Below are positions 14,845 through 24,518 of a stretch of DNA of 64,000 bases, in pieces. A program made the translations under genes and the position numbers. The DNA comes from Ralstonia insidiosa. Lineage in GTDB: Bacteria; Pseudomonadota; Gammaproteobacteria; Burkholderiales; Burkholderiaceae. The notes below the pieces were generated by a model. The model did not search any database. It was given only the letters and a program-made list of their open reading frames with translations, and was not told where the DNA came from. Every line of letters starts with the position of its first letter. Position 1 is the first letter of the stretch. The DNA lies in contig NZ_VZPV01000002.1 of NCBI RefSeq assembly GCF_008801405.1, positions 372,001-436,000 of the forward strand, written 5' to 3'.

Positions 14845-17412
14845 TTACTCAGCAACGCGCTTAGCAATATGCTCCAGCGCCTCTTCCACCTGATCGATCA
14901 GGATCAGACAGAGGTCACCAGGCTGTAAGCGACCAAGCGCCGTATCAATCGCCAGAAACTCACCACGAATTTCATCAATGCGGCTGGTGCGCTCAGCACC
15001 GTGCAACCCCTCACGCAGCAGCGCCAGCACCTCACCATCCTCACGCCCACGCTGACACTGATCCTCATACAGCAGCACATCATCAAACACGCCACCAAGA
15101 ATCTGCGTCTGCTTGCGGATGTCCTCATCACGACGGTCACCCGCCCCGCTGATCACCACCGAGCGACGCTTGGCCGGCATCGTTGCCACGGCGTTGCACA
15201 GCGCCTGAATGGCATCCGGGTTGTGGCCGTAGTCAGCAATAAGCGTAGCGCCCTTGTAATCGAACAGGTTGAAGCGCCCCGGCGCCGTGGCGGCGTCGTT
15301 CACAAACGTGGCCAGCCCGCGGCGGATGACCGCCCAGTCGATGCCGAGCGCCCAAGCGGCAGCAATCGACGACATGGCGTTCTCAACCTGGAAGCCGATC
15401 GTGCCGTTGCGCGTGAGCGGAATGTCGGCCAGTGCGATGCGCGTTTCGTTGGCGCCTTCGGTGGCCACAATCTCTGCGCCATCGACAAACACCACGCGCT
15501 TGCCCTGCGCACGATGCAGTGCCATGGTCGGCAGGCCAACGTCCTGCGCAAAGAACGTGATCGAACCTGGGCAGGCATCGGCCATGCGCGCGACCATCGG
15601 GTCGGCGGCGTTGAGCACAGCCATACCCTTGGGCGCCACGTTCTGCACGATCACGCTCTTGAGCACAGCCAGGTCTTCTACCGTGCTGATGTAGTTCAGG
15701 CCCAGGTGGTCGCCTTCACCCACGTTGGTCACCACGGCGACATCGCAGCGGTCGAAGGCCAGGCCTTCGCGCAACAGGCCGCCGCGCGCGGTTTCGAACA
15801 CGGCGGCATCCACGTCGGGGTGCAGCAGCACGTTGCGGGCGCTGCGCGGGCCGCTGCAATCACCGGTGTCGATACGCTGGCCCTGGATGTACACGCCATC
15901 GGTGCCGGTCATGCCCATGCGCAGGCCGCTAGAGGCCAGCAGGTGGGTGATCAGGCGCACCGTCGTCGTCTTGCCGTTGGTGCCGGAGACAGCCACCAGG
16001 GGGATACGGCCATCGTCGCCATCGGCAAACATCGTGGAAATGATGGCTTCGCCCACCGCGCGGCCCTTGCCGTATGACGGCTGCAGGTGCATGCGCAAAC
16101 CCGGTGCGGCGTTGACTTCTACAATGCCGCCAGCCTGGTCTTCAAACGGCTTGAGCATCGTTTCGCAAACGGCATCCACACCGCAGATGTCGAGCCCAAC
16201 CATCTGCGCAGCCGCCACGGCACGCGCCGCGATGGCCGGGTGGACGTCGTCAGTCACGTCGGTTGCCGCACCGCCCGTGGAGAGGTTCGCGTTGTTGCGC
16301 AGCACCACGCGCGTGCCCTTCGGCGGCACGGCGTCGGCGCTCAGGCCCTGCTTGGCGAGCGTGGCCAGTGCAATGTCGTCAAAGCGGATCTTCGTGAGCG
16401 ACGTGGCATGCCCTTCACCACGGCGCGGGTCGCGGTTCACCTCGTCGACCAGCTCGCGGACCGTGTGCTTGCCGTCGCCAATGACTTGCGGCGGGTCGCG
16501 GCGCGCGGCCGCCACCAAGTGCTTGCCCACCACCAGCAGACGGAAATCGTGGCCGGGGATGTAGCGCTCGACGATCACGTCCGACGAGATGTCGGCCGCC
16601 ACTTCGTAGGCGGTCTTCACTTCTTCCTGCGTGCGGATGCGCACCGCCACACCCTTGCCCTGGTTGCCATCACGCGGCTTGACCACCACCGGGCCGTTGA
16701 TTTCCTGCGCGGCTTCCCAGGCCTCTTCGGCGCTGCGCACCGAACGGCCAAGCGGCACCGGCACACCTGCGGCATGCAGCAACGTCTTCGTCAGGTCCTT
16801 GTCCTGCGCAATGGATTCGGCCACGGCGCTGGTCATGTCGGTCTCGGCCGCCTGGATGCGGCGCTGCTTGCTGCCCCAGCCGAACTGGACCATCGAGCCC
16901 TGCGTGAGGCGGCGGTACGGAATGCCGCGCGCCACGGCGGCGTAGACGATGGACCCGGTGCTCGGTCCCAGGCGCACGTCTTCATCCAGGTCGCGCAGGC
17001 GGTGCAGTGCGTCGTCCAGATCGAACGGCTGGTCATCACGCGCCGCTAGGCAAAGTTGGCCAGCCAGCTCAAACGCCAGTCGCCCCACTTCCTCTTCGGT
17101 GTATTCGACAACGACCTGGTACGTGCCGGGTTCGAGCGTTGGCTCAGTGTGGCTGAACGTGACCGGGCAACCGGCAGCAGCCTGCAGGCCCAGCGCGGCA
17201 GCTTCCAGCGCGTGCGCCATCGACGGCGCATCGGCTTCGTCATCCGGCCGCAGCGGGCCGATGGCCGGAAAACGCGCACGCAGGCGGTCTTCAAAACCCG
17301 GCAGCTCGGTCAACAGGAGCGATTGGTCCGAGCAGGCCACGATGGCTTCGATGGCCGTGTGACGACACCAGAGATTCGGGCCGCGCAAGGCCCGGATACG
17401 AGAGACTTCCAT
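14845..17412 (-). CDS. cphA: Cyanophycin synthetase, canonical copy
   Basis: An 855-residue cyanophycin synthetase, the ATP-dependent enzyme that builds the Asp-Arg storage polymer by adding Asp to the backbone and Arg to its side chain. Domains in order: N-terminal domain opening R-A-L-R-G-P-N-L-W; an ATP-grasp domain at roughly 200-460 with V-V-V-K-P-R-D-G-N-Q-G-K-G and I-V-E-V-N-A-A-P-G; then a Mur-ligase-like domain with P-loop S-G-T-N-G-K-T-T at about 475, F-E-T-A-R-G-G near 537, D-H-L-G, and D-Y-G-H-N-P. All match active cyanobacterial CphA motifs. The start at 17412 is where homology begins. It follows a second synthetase gene by 37 bp in the same operon. Confidence 0.92.
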   Translation of the reverse strand: MEVSRIRALRGPNLWCRHTAIEAIVACSDQSLLLTELPGFEDRLRARFPAIGPLRPDDEADAPSMAHALEAAALGLQAAAGCPVTFSHTEPTLEPGTYQVVVEYTEEEVGRLAFELAGQLCLAARDDQPFDLDDALHRLRDLDEDVRLGPSTGSIVYAAVARGIPYRRLTQGSMVQFGWGSKQRRIQAAETDMTSAVAESIAQDKDLTKTLLHAAGVPVPLGRSVRSAEEAWEAAQEINGPVVVKPRDGNQGKGVAVRIRTQEEVKTAYEVAADISSDVIVERYIPGHDFRLLVVGKHLVAAARRDPPQVIGDGKHTVRELVDEVNRDPRRGEGHATSLTKIRFDDIALATLAKQGLSADAVPPKGTRVVLRNNANLSTGGAATDVTDDVHPAIAARAVAAAQMVGLDICGVDAVCETMLKPFEDQAGGIVEVNAAPGLRMHLQPSYGKGRAVGEAIISTMFADGDDGRIPLVAVSGTNGKTTTVRLITHLLASSGLRMGMTGTDGVYIQGQRIDTGDCSGPRSARNVLLHPDVDAAVFETARGGLLREGLAFDRCDVAVVTNVGEGDHLGLNYISTVEDLAVLKSVIVQNVAPKGMAVLNAADPMVARMADACPGSITFFAQDVGLPTMALHRAQGKRVVFVDGAEIVATEGANETRIALADIPLTRNGTIGFQVENAMSSIAAAWALGIDWAVIRRGLATFVNDAATAPGRFNLFDYKGATLIADYGHNPDAIQALCNAVATMPAKRRSVVISGAGDRRDEDIRKQTQILGGVFDDVLLYEDQCQRGREDGEVLALLREGLHGAERTSRIDEIRGEFLAIDTALGRLQPGDLCLILIDQVEEALEHIAKRVAE

Positions 17413-17449
17413 ACAGTCGGCTTTCCGTTGTGCTGTGGGCTGCTTTTGG

Positions 17450-20110
17450 TCAGGCCCGGTGTTCCGTGCGGCCCATCCACTGATGGACTTGCTCGACGGT
17501 GGCATCAATCGCGCATTCGTCGCATTGCAGGACCAGCAGATCGCCAGGCGCGAGCTGCGACAGTGCCGCTTCCACGGCATCCTGGCGTTTGCCCCCGTCG
17601 ATGACGACCTCGGCCACGCGGCCGCCTTGCTGCATCCCCTGCTTGAGCAGCGCACGCGCCTGGGGCTCGAACTGGGCATCAGCGCGCTTGACGCTGGCGT
17701 CTTCGCACAGCAGCACGCGGTCGAACGTTTGACCGATCACCGTGCCCTGTGCCACGAGGTCTTCGTCGCGACGTTGCAGACCAGCGCCAAACACCAATGT
17801 CCGGCGTTCTGCCGGGAAGTTGTCCAGCGCACCGGCCAGCGCTTGCAGCGCTGACGCGTTGTGCGCGTCATCCACCACGATGGTGGCGCCGTTGTGCTGG
17901 AACAGCGTAAAGCGCCCCGGTACATCCACCTGGCCAACGTCAAACGTGACGATGCCGGCACGGATCAACTCATGTGAGATACCCAGCGCCCAGCCGGTCG
18001 CCACGGCGGCCAGCACGTTCTCGATCTGGAACGGCACCCGGCCCGCGTAAGCGAGCGGGATAGCCGAGACATCGGCCAGTGCCACTTCCGTTTGGCCAGT
18101 GGCAAGCACTACCTTGCCGTCGCGCACGAACACCGCCCGCTTGCCCTCGGCACGGTGCGCGGCAATGGCCGGCAGGTCGCCGGACAGGGCGAAGAAGATC
18201 ACCTCGCCATCGCACAACTCGGCCATCTCGACCAAGCGTGCGTCGGCGGCATTAAGCACGCCCACGCCGGTCTTCAGCACCACGTCAATCTGCGTGCGCA
18301 GGACGCTGTACATGCGGTCTTCGTCTTCGACGTAGAAGTCGCCCAGGTGATCGGGCTTGTCGAAGTTGGTGACCACGCCGACCTGGCAGCGGTCATACGG
18401 CAGCCCTTGCGACAGGATCATGCCGCTGTCGTTCTCGAACACGGCAGCTTCCACCGCGCGGTTCATCAGGATGCGGTGGCAGGCGTCCCAGGCAGCGCGG
18501 TCGCTGCGGGCCGTGCCTTCCACTTGGCGGTGGTCCAGGTACAGGCCGTCGCTGCAGCCCAGGCCCGTGTGTTTGCCCGAGAGCTGCAGTAATTGCGCCA
18601 CCAGCTTGGCGACGACAGTTTTGCCGTTGGTGCCCGTAATGCCGACGATGGGAATGCGGCCGTCGTCCTGCACGCCGTCCTTGCCGGAGAACAGGTGGTC
18701 GACAATCGCACGGCCCACCGGGCGCGGTTCACCCTGGGCGGGGCGGATATGCATCAGCAAACCCGGCCCGGCGTTCACTTCAACAACGGCGCCGCGCTGT
18801 TCGTCCAGCGGGCGCGAAATGTCTTCGGCCACCAGATCCACGCCGGCAATGTCCAGCCCGACCACCCGTGCCGCCAGCGACACGTGGGCCGCCACGCTCG
18901 GGTGTACACGGTCGGTCACATCAAATGCGACGTTGCCGTTGCGCTGGATCAGCACGGTGCGGCCTGCGGGCGGCACGGCGGTGCCATCGGCATAGCCCTG
19001 GCGCTTGAGCTCCAGGCGCGCGGCGGAATCCAGGCGCACGGGGTTCAACGGGTGCTCTTCGGTCGGGCCACGGCGCGGGTCGGCGTTGATCTGCGATTCG
19101 ATCAACTCCTCGATGGTGGAGGTGCCATCGCCGACAACCGACGCGGTCTCGCCCATGGCCGCCGCCGCCACACGGCCGCCCACCACCAGCAGGCGGTGTT
19201 CGTTGCCGGAGACGAAGCGCTCGACGATCACGCCGTTGCCCTCTTCGATGGCCACCGCGTAAGCGGTTTCCACCTCTTCGCGCGTCATCAGGTTGGTGAA
19301 CACGCCGCGGCCGTGGTTGCCGTCATACGGTTTAACGACCACGGGCACGCCGATGTCTTCAGCGGCCTCCCAGGCGTCTTCGGCGCTGTCGACCATGCGG
19401 CCTTCCGGCACGGGCACGCCGCACGACTGCAATAAGCTTTTCGTAAGGTCCTTGTCGCGCGAGATCGATTCGGCAATGGCGCTGGTGCGGTCCGTCTCGG
19501 CCGTCCAGATGCGGCGCTGGCGTGCGCCGTAGCCCAGTTGCACGAGGTTGCCGTCCGACAGGCGGATCGACGGAATGCCCCGGTCGTCAGCCGCATCCAC
19601 AATGCAGGCCGTGCTGGGGCCAAGGCATTGGTCATCCACCATATCGCGCAGCGTTTCGACCGCCGCATCCACGTCGAACGGGCGATCTTCAATGGCGGCC
19701 ATGACGAGGTCCCGCGCCGCAAACAGTGCTGCGCGGGTCACGTCTTCGTGCCAGGCACGCACGATCACCTTGTAGACGCCGCGGATCGGGGTCTCGCGGG
19801 CCTTGCCAAAGCCGCCCGGCATGCCGGCCAGGTTCTGCAGCTCGAGCGTGACGTGCTCCAGGATGTGACCCGGCCAGGTGCCTTCCTTCAAGCGCATCAG
19901 GAAGCCGCCGCGCACGCCGGGGCTGCAGCGGTGCTCGATCAGCGTTGGCAGCCACGTCGACAGGCGCTCATAGAACCCCGGAATCGTGTTGGAGGGGAAA
20001 TCCTCCAATTCACCAATGTCGACCCATGCCTCCAGCACTGGCCGATATGTCCACATATTCGGGCCGCGCAGCGACATGACATCGAGAATCTCAATGTCCT
20101 TCTTCTTCAT
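17450..20110 (-). CDS. cphA': Cyanophycin synthetase-like protein, divergent tandem copy (CphA')
   Basis: An 886-residue protein with the same three-part layout as its neighbour: M-S-L-R-G-P-N-M-W near the start, a C-S-P-G-V-R-G-G-F-L-M-R-L-K-E-G-T block as in cyanobacterial CphA, ATP-grasp motifs V-V-V-K-P-Y-D-G-N-H-G-R-G and V-V-E-V-N-A-G-P-G, and a Mur-ligase-like part with P-loop T-G-T-N-G-K-T. The Mur-ligase active-site region is altered: F-E-N-D-S-G-M replaces F-E-T-A-R-G-G, and D-D-A-H-N-A replaces D-Y-G-H-N-P. Paired cphA genes are known in Cupriavidus necator. The Asp-adding half looks intact; the Arg-adding half may have changed activity. First gene of the operon. Confidence 0.9.
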   Translation of the reverse strand: MKKKDIEILDVMSLRGPNMWTYRPVLEAWVDIGELEDFPSNTIPGFYERLSTWLPTLIEHRCSPGVRGGFLMRLKEGTWPGHILEHVTLELQNLAGMPGGFGKARETPIRGVYKVIVRAWHEDVTRAALFAARDLVMAAIEDRPFDVDAAVETLRDMVDDQCLGPSTACIVDAADDRGIPSIRLSDGNLVQLGYGARQRRIWTAETDRTSAIAESISRDKDLTKSLLQSCGVPVPEGRMVDSAEDAWEAAEDIGVPVVVKPYDGNHGRGVFTNLMTREEVETAYAVAIEEGNGVIVERFVSGNEHRLLVVGGRVAAAAMGETASVVGDGTSTIEELIESQINADPRRGPTEEHPLNPVRLDSAARLELKRQGYADGTAVPPAGRTVLIQRNGNVAFDVTDRVHPSVAAHVSLAARVVGLDIAGVDLVAEDISRPLDEQRGAVVEVNAGPGLLMHIRPAQGEPRPVGRAIVDHLFSGKDGVQDDGRIPIVGITGTNGKTVVAKLVAQLLQLSGKHTGLGCSDGLYLDHRQVEGTARSDRAAWDACHRILMNRAVEAAVFENDSGMILSQGLPYDRCQVGVVTNFDKPDHLGDFYVEDEDRMYSVLRTQIDVVLKTGVGVLNAADARLVEMAELCDGEVIFFALSGDLPAIAAHRAEGKRAVFVRDGKVVLATGQTEVALADVSAIPLAYAGRVPFQIENVLAAVATGWALGISHELIRAGIVTFDVGQVDVPGRFTLFQHNGATIVVDDAHNASALQALAGALDNFPAERRTLVFGAGLQRRDEDLVAQGTVIGQTFDRVLLCEDASVKRADAQFEPQARALLKQGMQQGGRVAEVVIDGGKRQDAVEAALSQLAPGDLLVLQCDECAIDATVEQVHQWMGRTEHRA

Positions 20111-20399
20111 CGAATTAGCTTGGAAAGCAGTGGGCGAAATGCCCGAGAAAATGAAGCGTTACCTTTCAATAACGTTACAACGGCTTTGGCGTTGACCGCT
20201 TGAACCAGGAGTGCGTTGTGCATCGCACCAATTTCCTGGCTCGCTCCCCTATGTATACTTGCGAGCAAAATTTGCCGGCCACCGGACGCTCAACGCGCGC
20301 GATGGCCGCACCATTGCTCCGATTTATGTTCGTCCTTTACCCGTTTTGGGCTGTTTTTTGGGCCATTGGGACGCGCTTTTTGAATTCTTTGCGCCGCTC
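20111..20399. promoter_or_regulatory. Divergent promoter region, cyanophycin synthetases / ABC transporter
   Basis: 289 bp between divergent start codons. On plus, TATACT around 20254-20260 could serve as a -10 element for the transporter, in a locally A/T-richer stretch. Near the minus start, AACGTT (about 20170-20176) is a small palindrome. No known regulator box could be assigned. Confidence 0.4.
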
Positions 20400-22706
20400 A
20401 TGACCCAGTCCTCCCCAACATCCGCCCCCAACCTTGCCGGCACTCAGGACCCCTGGAGTGTCGAACTCGGCTCAAGCCTCGCTCCAGAGGAAACCGTCCT
20501 GGCCGGACTGCAGCTGGATTTGGACGCAAGGCTGCATTTTACCCAAGGGTGGCTGGTTGTTACGCATCGCCGCCTGATCGGGCGGGCCCCCGGCGGAAAG
20601 GACTTGCAAAGCTGGGACATCGCGCCCGGCATGACGCTTTCGCACACCGACCACGCCGGCGTAGGCACGCTGGAGCTGTCCGACGGCCAGCGCCGCCTGG
20701 CGAGCTGGCGGTACACGCTGGGCCACAACGCCGACGCCCTGCGGTTGACCGATGTGTTCGACGCGCGCCGTAACGCACTCACGGCAGGCGCCGAGCCCGC
20801 ACCAGCCGACACAGACGTCTGCCCGACCTGCAAGGCGCCGCTTCCGCCCGATGAAGACACCTGCCCCCAGTGCAGCCGCGAGCTGGAGCAACCGCCCTCC
20901 ACCTGGGCACTGCTGCGCCTGTGGCGCTTTGCCCGGCCATATCGCTGGCAATTGCTGGCCGGGTTCGCCCTGCTGCTGCTGGGCACGGCCGCCACCCTGG
21001 TGCCGCCGTACCTGACGATGCCCTTGATGGACAAGGTGCTGATCCCGTACCAGAACGGCACCCCGATCGACTACAGCCTGGTCACCCTCTACCTGTCCGG
21101 CCTCTTTGGCGCCGCGCTGGTGGCATGGTCGCTGGGCTGGGCGCGCACCTACCTGCTGGCGCGCGTGTCCGAGCGCATCAGCGCCGACCTGCGTACCACC
21201 ACCTACGAGCACCTGCTCAAGCTGTCGCTGGAGTACTTCGGCGGCAAGCGCACGGGTGACCTGATGGCCCGGATCGGTTCGGAAAGCGATCGGATCAGCG
21301 TGTTCCTGTCGCTGCACCTGCTTGATTTCGCCACCGACGTGCTGATGATCGTGATGACGGCCGTGATCCTCATCTCGATCAACCCGTGGCTGGCGCTCGT
21401 CACCCTGGTGCCGCTGCCCTTTATCGCGTGGATGATCCACCTGGTGCGCGACCGCCTGCGCCACGGTTTCGAGAAGATCGACCGGATCTGGTCGGAAATC
21501 ACCAACGTGCTGGCCGATACGATCCCGGGTATCCGCGTGGTCAAGGCCTTCGCCCAGGAAAAGCGCGAAGTCACGCGCTTTGCCGAGGCCAACAAGCACA
21601 ACCTGGCCATCAATGACCGCGTCAACGCGGTGTGGTCGCTGTTCACGCCCACCGTGACGCTGCTCACCGAGGTGGGCCTGCTGGTGGTCTGGATTTTCGG
21701 GATCTGGCAGATCAGCCACGACGCCATCAGCGTGGGCGTGCTCGTGGCGTTCCTGACCTACATCAGCCGCTTCTATACACGCCTGGATTCGATGAGCCGC
21801 ATCGTGTCAGTCACGCAAAAGGCGGCAGCGGGCGCCAAGCGGATCTTCGACATCCTCGACCACGTGTCGAGCGTGCCGGAGCCGCAAAAGCCGGTGCACC
21901 TCGACAACGTTGAAGGTGCGATCGAACTGCGCGACCTGGGCTTCCGCTATGGCAACCGGGCGGTAATCCGCGGCCTGAACCTGTCGATCCAGCCGGGCGA
22001 GATGATCGGCCTGGTGGGGCATAGCGGCTCGGGCAAGAGCACGCTCGTGAACCTGATCTGCCGCTTCTACGATGTGTCGGAAGGGGCGATCCGCTTGGAT
22101 GGCGTCGACATCCGCTCGCTGCCCATCTCGGAATTCCGCCGCAACATCGGCCTGGTGCTGCAGGAGCCATTCCTGTTCTTCGGCACGATTGCCGACAACA
22201 TTGCCTACGGCAAACCCGACGCCACGCGCGAGGAAATCGTTGCCGCCGCACGTGCCGCGCACGCACATGAGTTCATCCTGCGCCTGCCGCATGGCTACGA
22301 CTCGCTGGTGGGTGAGCGCGGCCAGGCGCTGTCGGGTGGTGAGCGCCAGCGCATTTCGATTGCGCGCGCGCTGCTCATCAACCCACGCATCCTGATCATG
22401 GACGAGGCCACGTCGTCCGTGGATACGACCACCGAGAAGGAAATCCAGAAGGCGCTCGACAACCTCGTGCAGGGCCGGACGACCATCGCCATCGCGCACC
22501 GGCTGTCGACGCTGCGCAAGGCGGATCGCCTGGTCGTCATGGACCGCGGCCAGATCGTCGAAGTGGGCAACCACGATGAACTGCTGGCACGCGAAGGGGC
22601 GTACTACAAGCTCTATCAGGCACAGGCCCGCAATGTCGACGCAGACACCGACATGACGAGCGACGGCGAGCGCGTGGACGCTGCCGAACCGGCTTACGCG
22701 CAATAA
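20400..22706 (+). CDS. Cyanophycin-metabolism-associated ABC transporter, fused permease and ATPase with zinc-ribbon insert
   Basis: A 768-residue half-transporter. The first ~130 residues form a soluble domain, then a zinc ribbon with Cys at 141, 144, 155 and 158 (C-P-T-C ... C-P-Q-C). A six-helix ABC exporter membrane domain follows from about 175, and an ATPase domain with Walker A G-H-S-G-S-G-K-S-T near 541, signature L-S-G-G-E-R-Q-R and D-E-A-T-S-S. Proteins of this architecture next to cphA are annotated as cyanophycin-metabolism-associated; substrate and direction are unproven. The ATG at 20400 is chosen because the upstream open frame is promoter sequence. The DUF1854 gene follows 33 bp later. 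Confidence 0.85.
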   Translation: MTQSSPTSAPNLAGTQDPWSVELGSSLAPEETVLAGLQLDLDARLHFTQGWLVVTHRRLIGRAPGGKDLQSWDIAPGMTLSHTDHAGVGTLELSDGQRRLASWRYTLGHNADALRLTDVFDARRNALTAGAEPAPADTDVCPTCKAPLPPDEDTCPQCSRELEQPPSTWALLRLWRFARPYRWQLLAGFALLLLGTAATLVPPYLTMPLMDKVLIPYQNGTPIDYSLVTLYLSGLFGAALVAWSLGWARTYLLARVSERISADLRTTTYEHLLKLSLEYFGGKRTGDLMARIGSESDRISVFLSLHLLDFATDVLMIVMTAVILISINPWLALVTLVPLPFIAWMIHLVRDRLRHGFEKIDRIWSEITNVLADTIPGIRVVKAFAQEKREVTRFAEANKHNLAINDRVNAVWSLFTPTVTLLTEVGLLVVWIFGIWQISHDAISVGVLVAFLTYISRFYTRLDSMSRIVSVTQKAAAGAKRIFDILDHVSSVPEPQKPVHLDNVEGAIELRDLGFRYGNRAVIRGLNLSIQPGEMIGLVGHSGSGKSTLVNLICRFYDVSEGAIRLDGVDIRSLPISEFRRNIGLVLQEPFLFFGTIADNIAYGKPDATREEIVAAARAAHAHEFILRLPHGYDSLVGERGQALSGGERQRISIARALLINPRILIMDEATSSVDTTTEKEIQKALDNLVQGRTTIAIAHRLSTLRKADRLVVMDRGQIVEVGNHDELLAREGAYYKLYQAQARNVDADTDMTSDGERVDAAEPAYAQ

Positions 22707-22739
22707 GCGCAGCCATCACGTTTCTGGAAGAGCACGGCA

Positions 22740-23210
22740 ATGCAAACGCCCGATTTCACCCTGAGCCGCAACCGCCTCGGCAAGCTGGTCATGACCCTGG
22801 CCGACGGCACCTCGCATGAAGGCGTGGTGCCTGTGCGCGCGTTTCCGATTTCCGCAGCGGCCGACGGCTTCAGCCTGATGAGCACCGACGGCCGCGAGCT
22901 GGCCTGGATCACGCGGCTGGATGCGCTACCCGAGCCCACGCGCGTGCTGATCGCCGATGAACTGGCCACACGCGAGTTCATGCCCGAGATCCGCAAGATC
23001 ATCGGCGTATCGACCTATGCCACGCCCAGCACGTGGACGGTGCAGACCGATCGTGGCCAGACCGACCTCGTGCTGCGCGGCGAAGAAGATATCCGCCGCC
23101 TGACCGGCAGCACGCTGCTGATCTCGGACAGCCACGGTATCCACTACCTGATTCGCGATCACGTTGCGCTGGACAAGCCCAGCCGCAAGATCCTCGATCG
23201 GTTTCTCTGA
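22740..23210 (+). CDS. Cyanophycin-metabolism-associated DUF1854 protein
   Basis: A 156-residue soluble protein without signal peptide or membrane segments. Its pattern fits DUF1854: G-V-V-P-V-R-A-F-P-I-S-A near residue 27, D-G-R-E-L-A-W-I in the middle, R-E-F-M-P-E-I-R-K-I, and a C-terminal I-H-Y-L-I-R-D-H. The family is found beside the transporter above and cphA, so the three presumably work in one process, but no biochemical role is known to me. It is co-directional with the transporter and probably co-transcribed. The stop lies 12 bp from the convergent serine hydrolase gene. Confidence 0.8.
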   Translation: MQTPDFTLSRNRLGKLVMTLADGTSHEGVVPVRAFPISAAADGFSLMSTDGRELAWITRLDALPEPTRVLIADELATREFMPEIRKIIGVSTYATPSTWTVQTDRGQTDLVLRGEEDIRRLTGSTLLISDSHGIHYLIRDHVALDKPSRKILDRFL

Positions 23211-23222
23211 GCCGCGCAGCGG

Positions 23223-24401
23223 TTACCTCAGGGCTGGCGGTACCGGTTGCACTGTTGCCATCACCTCGCTGAACAGGGTTGCCGTCTGCTTCCAGCTCCC
23301 GCGCTGGTTGTAATCGCCTGCCGTTGTCACGACCACCATGTCGAGCGCGGGGATGATCCACAGGCGCTGGCCACCGTTGCCGATGCCACCCATCCAATCC
23401 TGCTGCGCACCGCCCGCCTCCACCTTGCCCAGCCACCATTGGTAGCCGTACCGCAAATCCGGCTCGATACCCGTATCGATGTGCGGGCGGGTCGATTCGG
23501 CAATCCATGCAGTAGGCACCACTTGCCGGCCGTTCCATTGGCCGTGCTGCAAGACAAGCTGCCCGATGCGCGCCAAGTCCCGCGGGCGCAAGCGCACCCC
23601 CGCAAATGCCAGCGGGCGACCACGGTAGTCGTCCACCCATTCCCAGTCGGTGATGCCCAGCGGCTCGAAAAGCTGTTGGCGTGCGTACTCGGGCAATGAC
23701 ATGCCAACGCGATCGGCCAGCAATTGGGCCAGCACCGCAGTATTGCCGCCGCTGTAGTTGAACTGCGTGCCGGCCGGCACAGCCATTGGCCGGTTGAACA
23801 CGTAGCGCGTTTGTGAGGTATGCCAGAACAGCCCGAATTCGTCGTTATTGAACGGGCTCGTGGCGTGCCATTCGTTCCAGGCCAGCCCGCTGGACATGGA
23901 GAACATCTGCGACAACGTAATCGCCTCGCGGCCATCACGGCTCAAGGCAGCCAGTTCGGGAAACAGTGACAACGCGGGCATATCCAGCGCCGGCATCTTG
24001 CCCTGCCCCTGCGCAATCCCCCATAGCAGGCTGGTCACCGATTTGCTGATCGAGCGGATGTCGTGGAGGCTGTTAGCGTCAAAGGTACGCGTGGTGCGGA
24101 AGAGATCCTTCACGCGCTCATCTTTGCCTGCATGGTAGACCTCTGCCACCAGACGGCCATGGCGGATGACGAGCAGGCTGTGGATGTTGGCCTCACCACC
24201 GGCCAAGCTGTGCAGGATGGTGCAAAGGCGGTCGGCGTCAATACCGGCGGCAGCAGGATTGGCTTCGATCTGCCAGCCATCGTTCAACTGAGCGGGGGCA
24301 TCGCACGGTGGCGCCGCAGATGCCACGTGCAGAGCGGCGACCAAACCCACCGCAATGGCCGCACGGGCCAACCAGCCAGAACTGCAATGTCGCTGCGCCA
24401 T
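23223..24401 (-). CDS. Secreted serine hydrolase of the class C beta-lactamase / 6-aminohexanoate-dimer hydrolase fold
   Basis: A 392-residue protein with an N-terminal signal peptide (A-A-I-A-V-G-L-V-A-A-L-H-V-A-S-A-A). The nucleophile motif S-x-x-K appears as S-I-S-K in D-I-R-S-I-S-K-S-V, and Y-S-G-G-N supplies the Tyr of the second motif. N-terminal residues such as S-L-L-V-I-R-H-G-R-L-V-A-E and the C-terminal Y-G-Y-Q-W-W match the NylB-like group of beta-lactamase-fold hydrolases. These include amidases, esterases and transpeptidase relatives; the substrate is unknown and drug resistance should not be assumed. It is a single gene convergent with DUF1854. Confidence 0.78.
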   Translation of the reverse strand: MAQRHCSSGWLARAAIAVGLVAALHVASAAPPCDAPAQLNDGWQIEANPAAAGIDADRLCTILHSLAGGEANIHSLLVIRHGRLVAEVYHAGKDERVKDLFRTTRTFDANSLHDIRSISKSVTSLLWGIAQGQGKMPALDMPALSLFPELAALSRDGREAITLSQMFSMSSGLAWNEWHATSPFNNDEFGLFWHTSQTRYVFNRPMAVPAGTQFNYSGGNTAVLAQLLADRVGMSLPEYARQQLFEPLGITDWEWVDDYRGRPLAFAGVRLRPRDLARIGQLVLQHGQWNGRQVVPTAWIAESTRPHIDTGIEPDLRYGYQWWLGKVEAGGAQQDWMGGIGNGGQRLWIIPALDMVVVTTAGDYNQRGSWKQTATLFSEVMATVQPVPPALR

Positions 24402-24518
24402 GAAACCCCCGTGTTTGAATCAGATGGGATCGGTGGCACACAGTATCGTCAGCCGCATCGTTTCAACCAAGCGGCTTGCGACGAACGGTGAACCAGGCGG
24501 CGCAGGCCGTCCGGCGCG

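Noticed and set aside
20211..20399. N-terminal extension of the ABC transporter frame
   Set aside because: The 63 extra codons would use promoter sequence; the family-like part starts after the ATG at 20400.
23223..24401. AmpC-type beta-lactamase resistance gene
   Set aside because: The S-x-x-K and Tyr motifs belong to the broad serine-hydrolase fold; other features fit NylB-like hydrolases rather than true AmpC.
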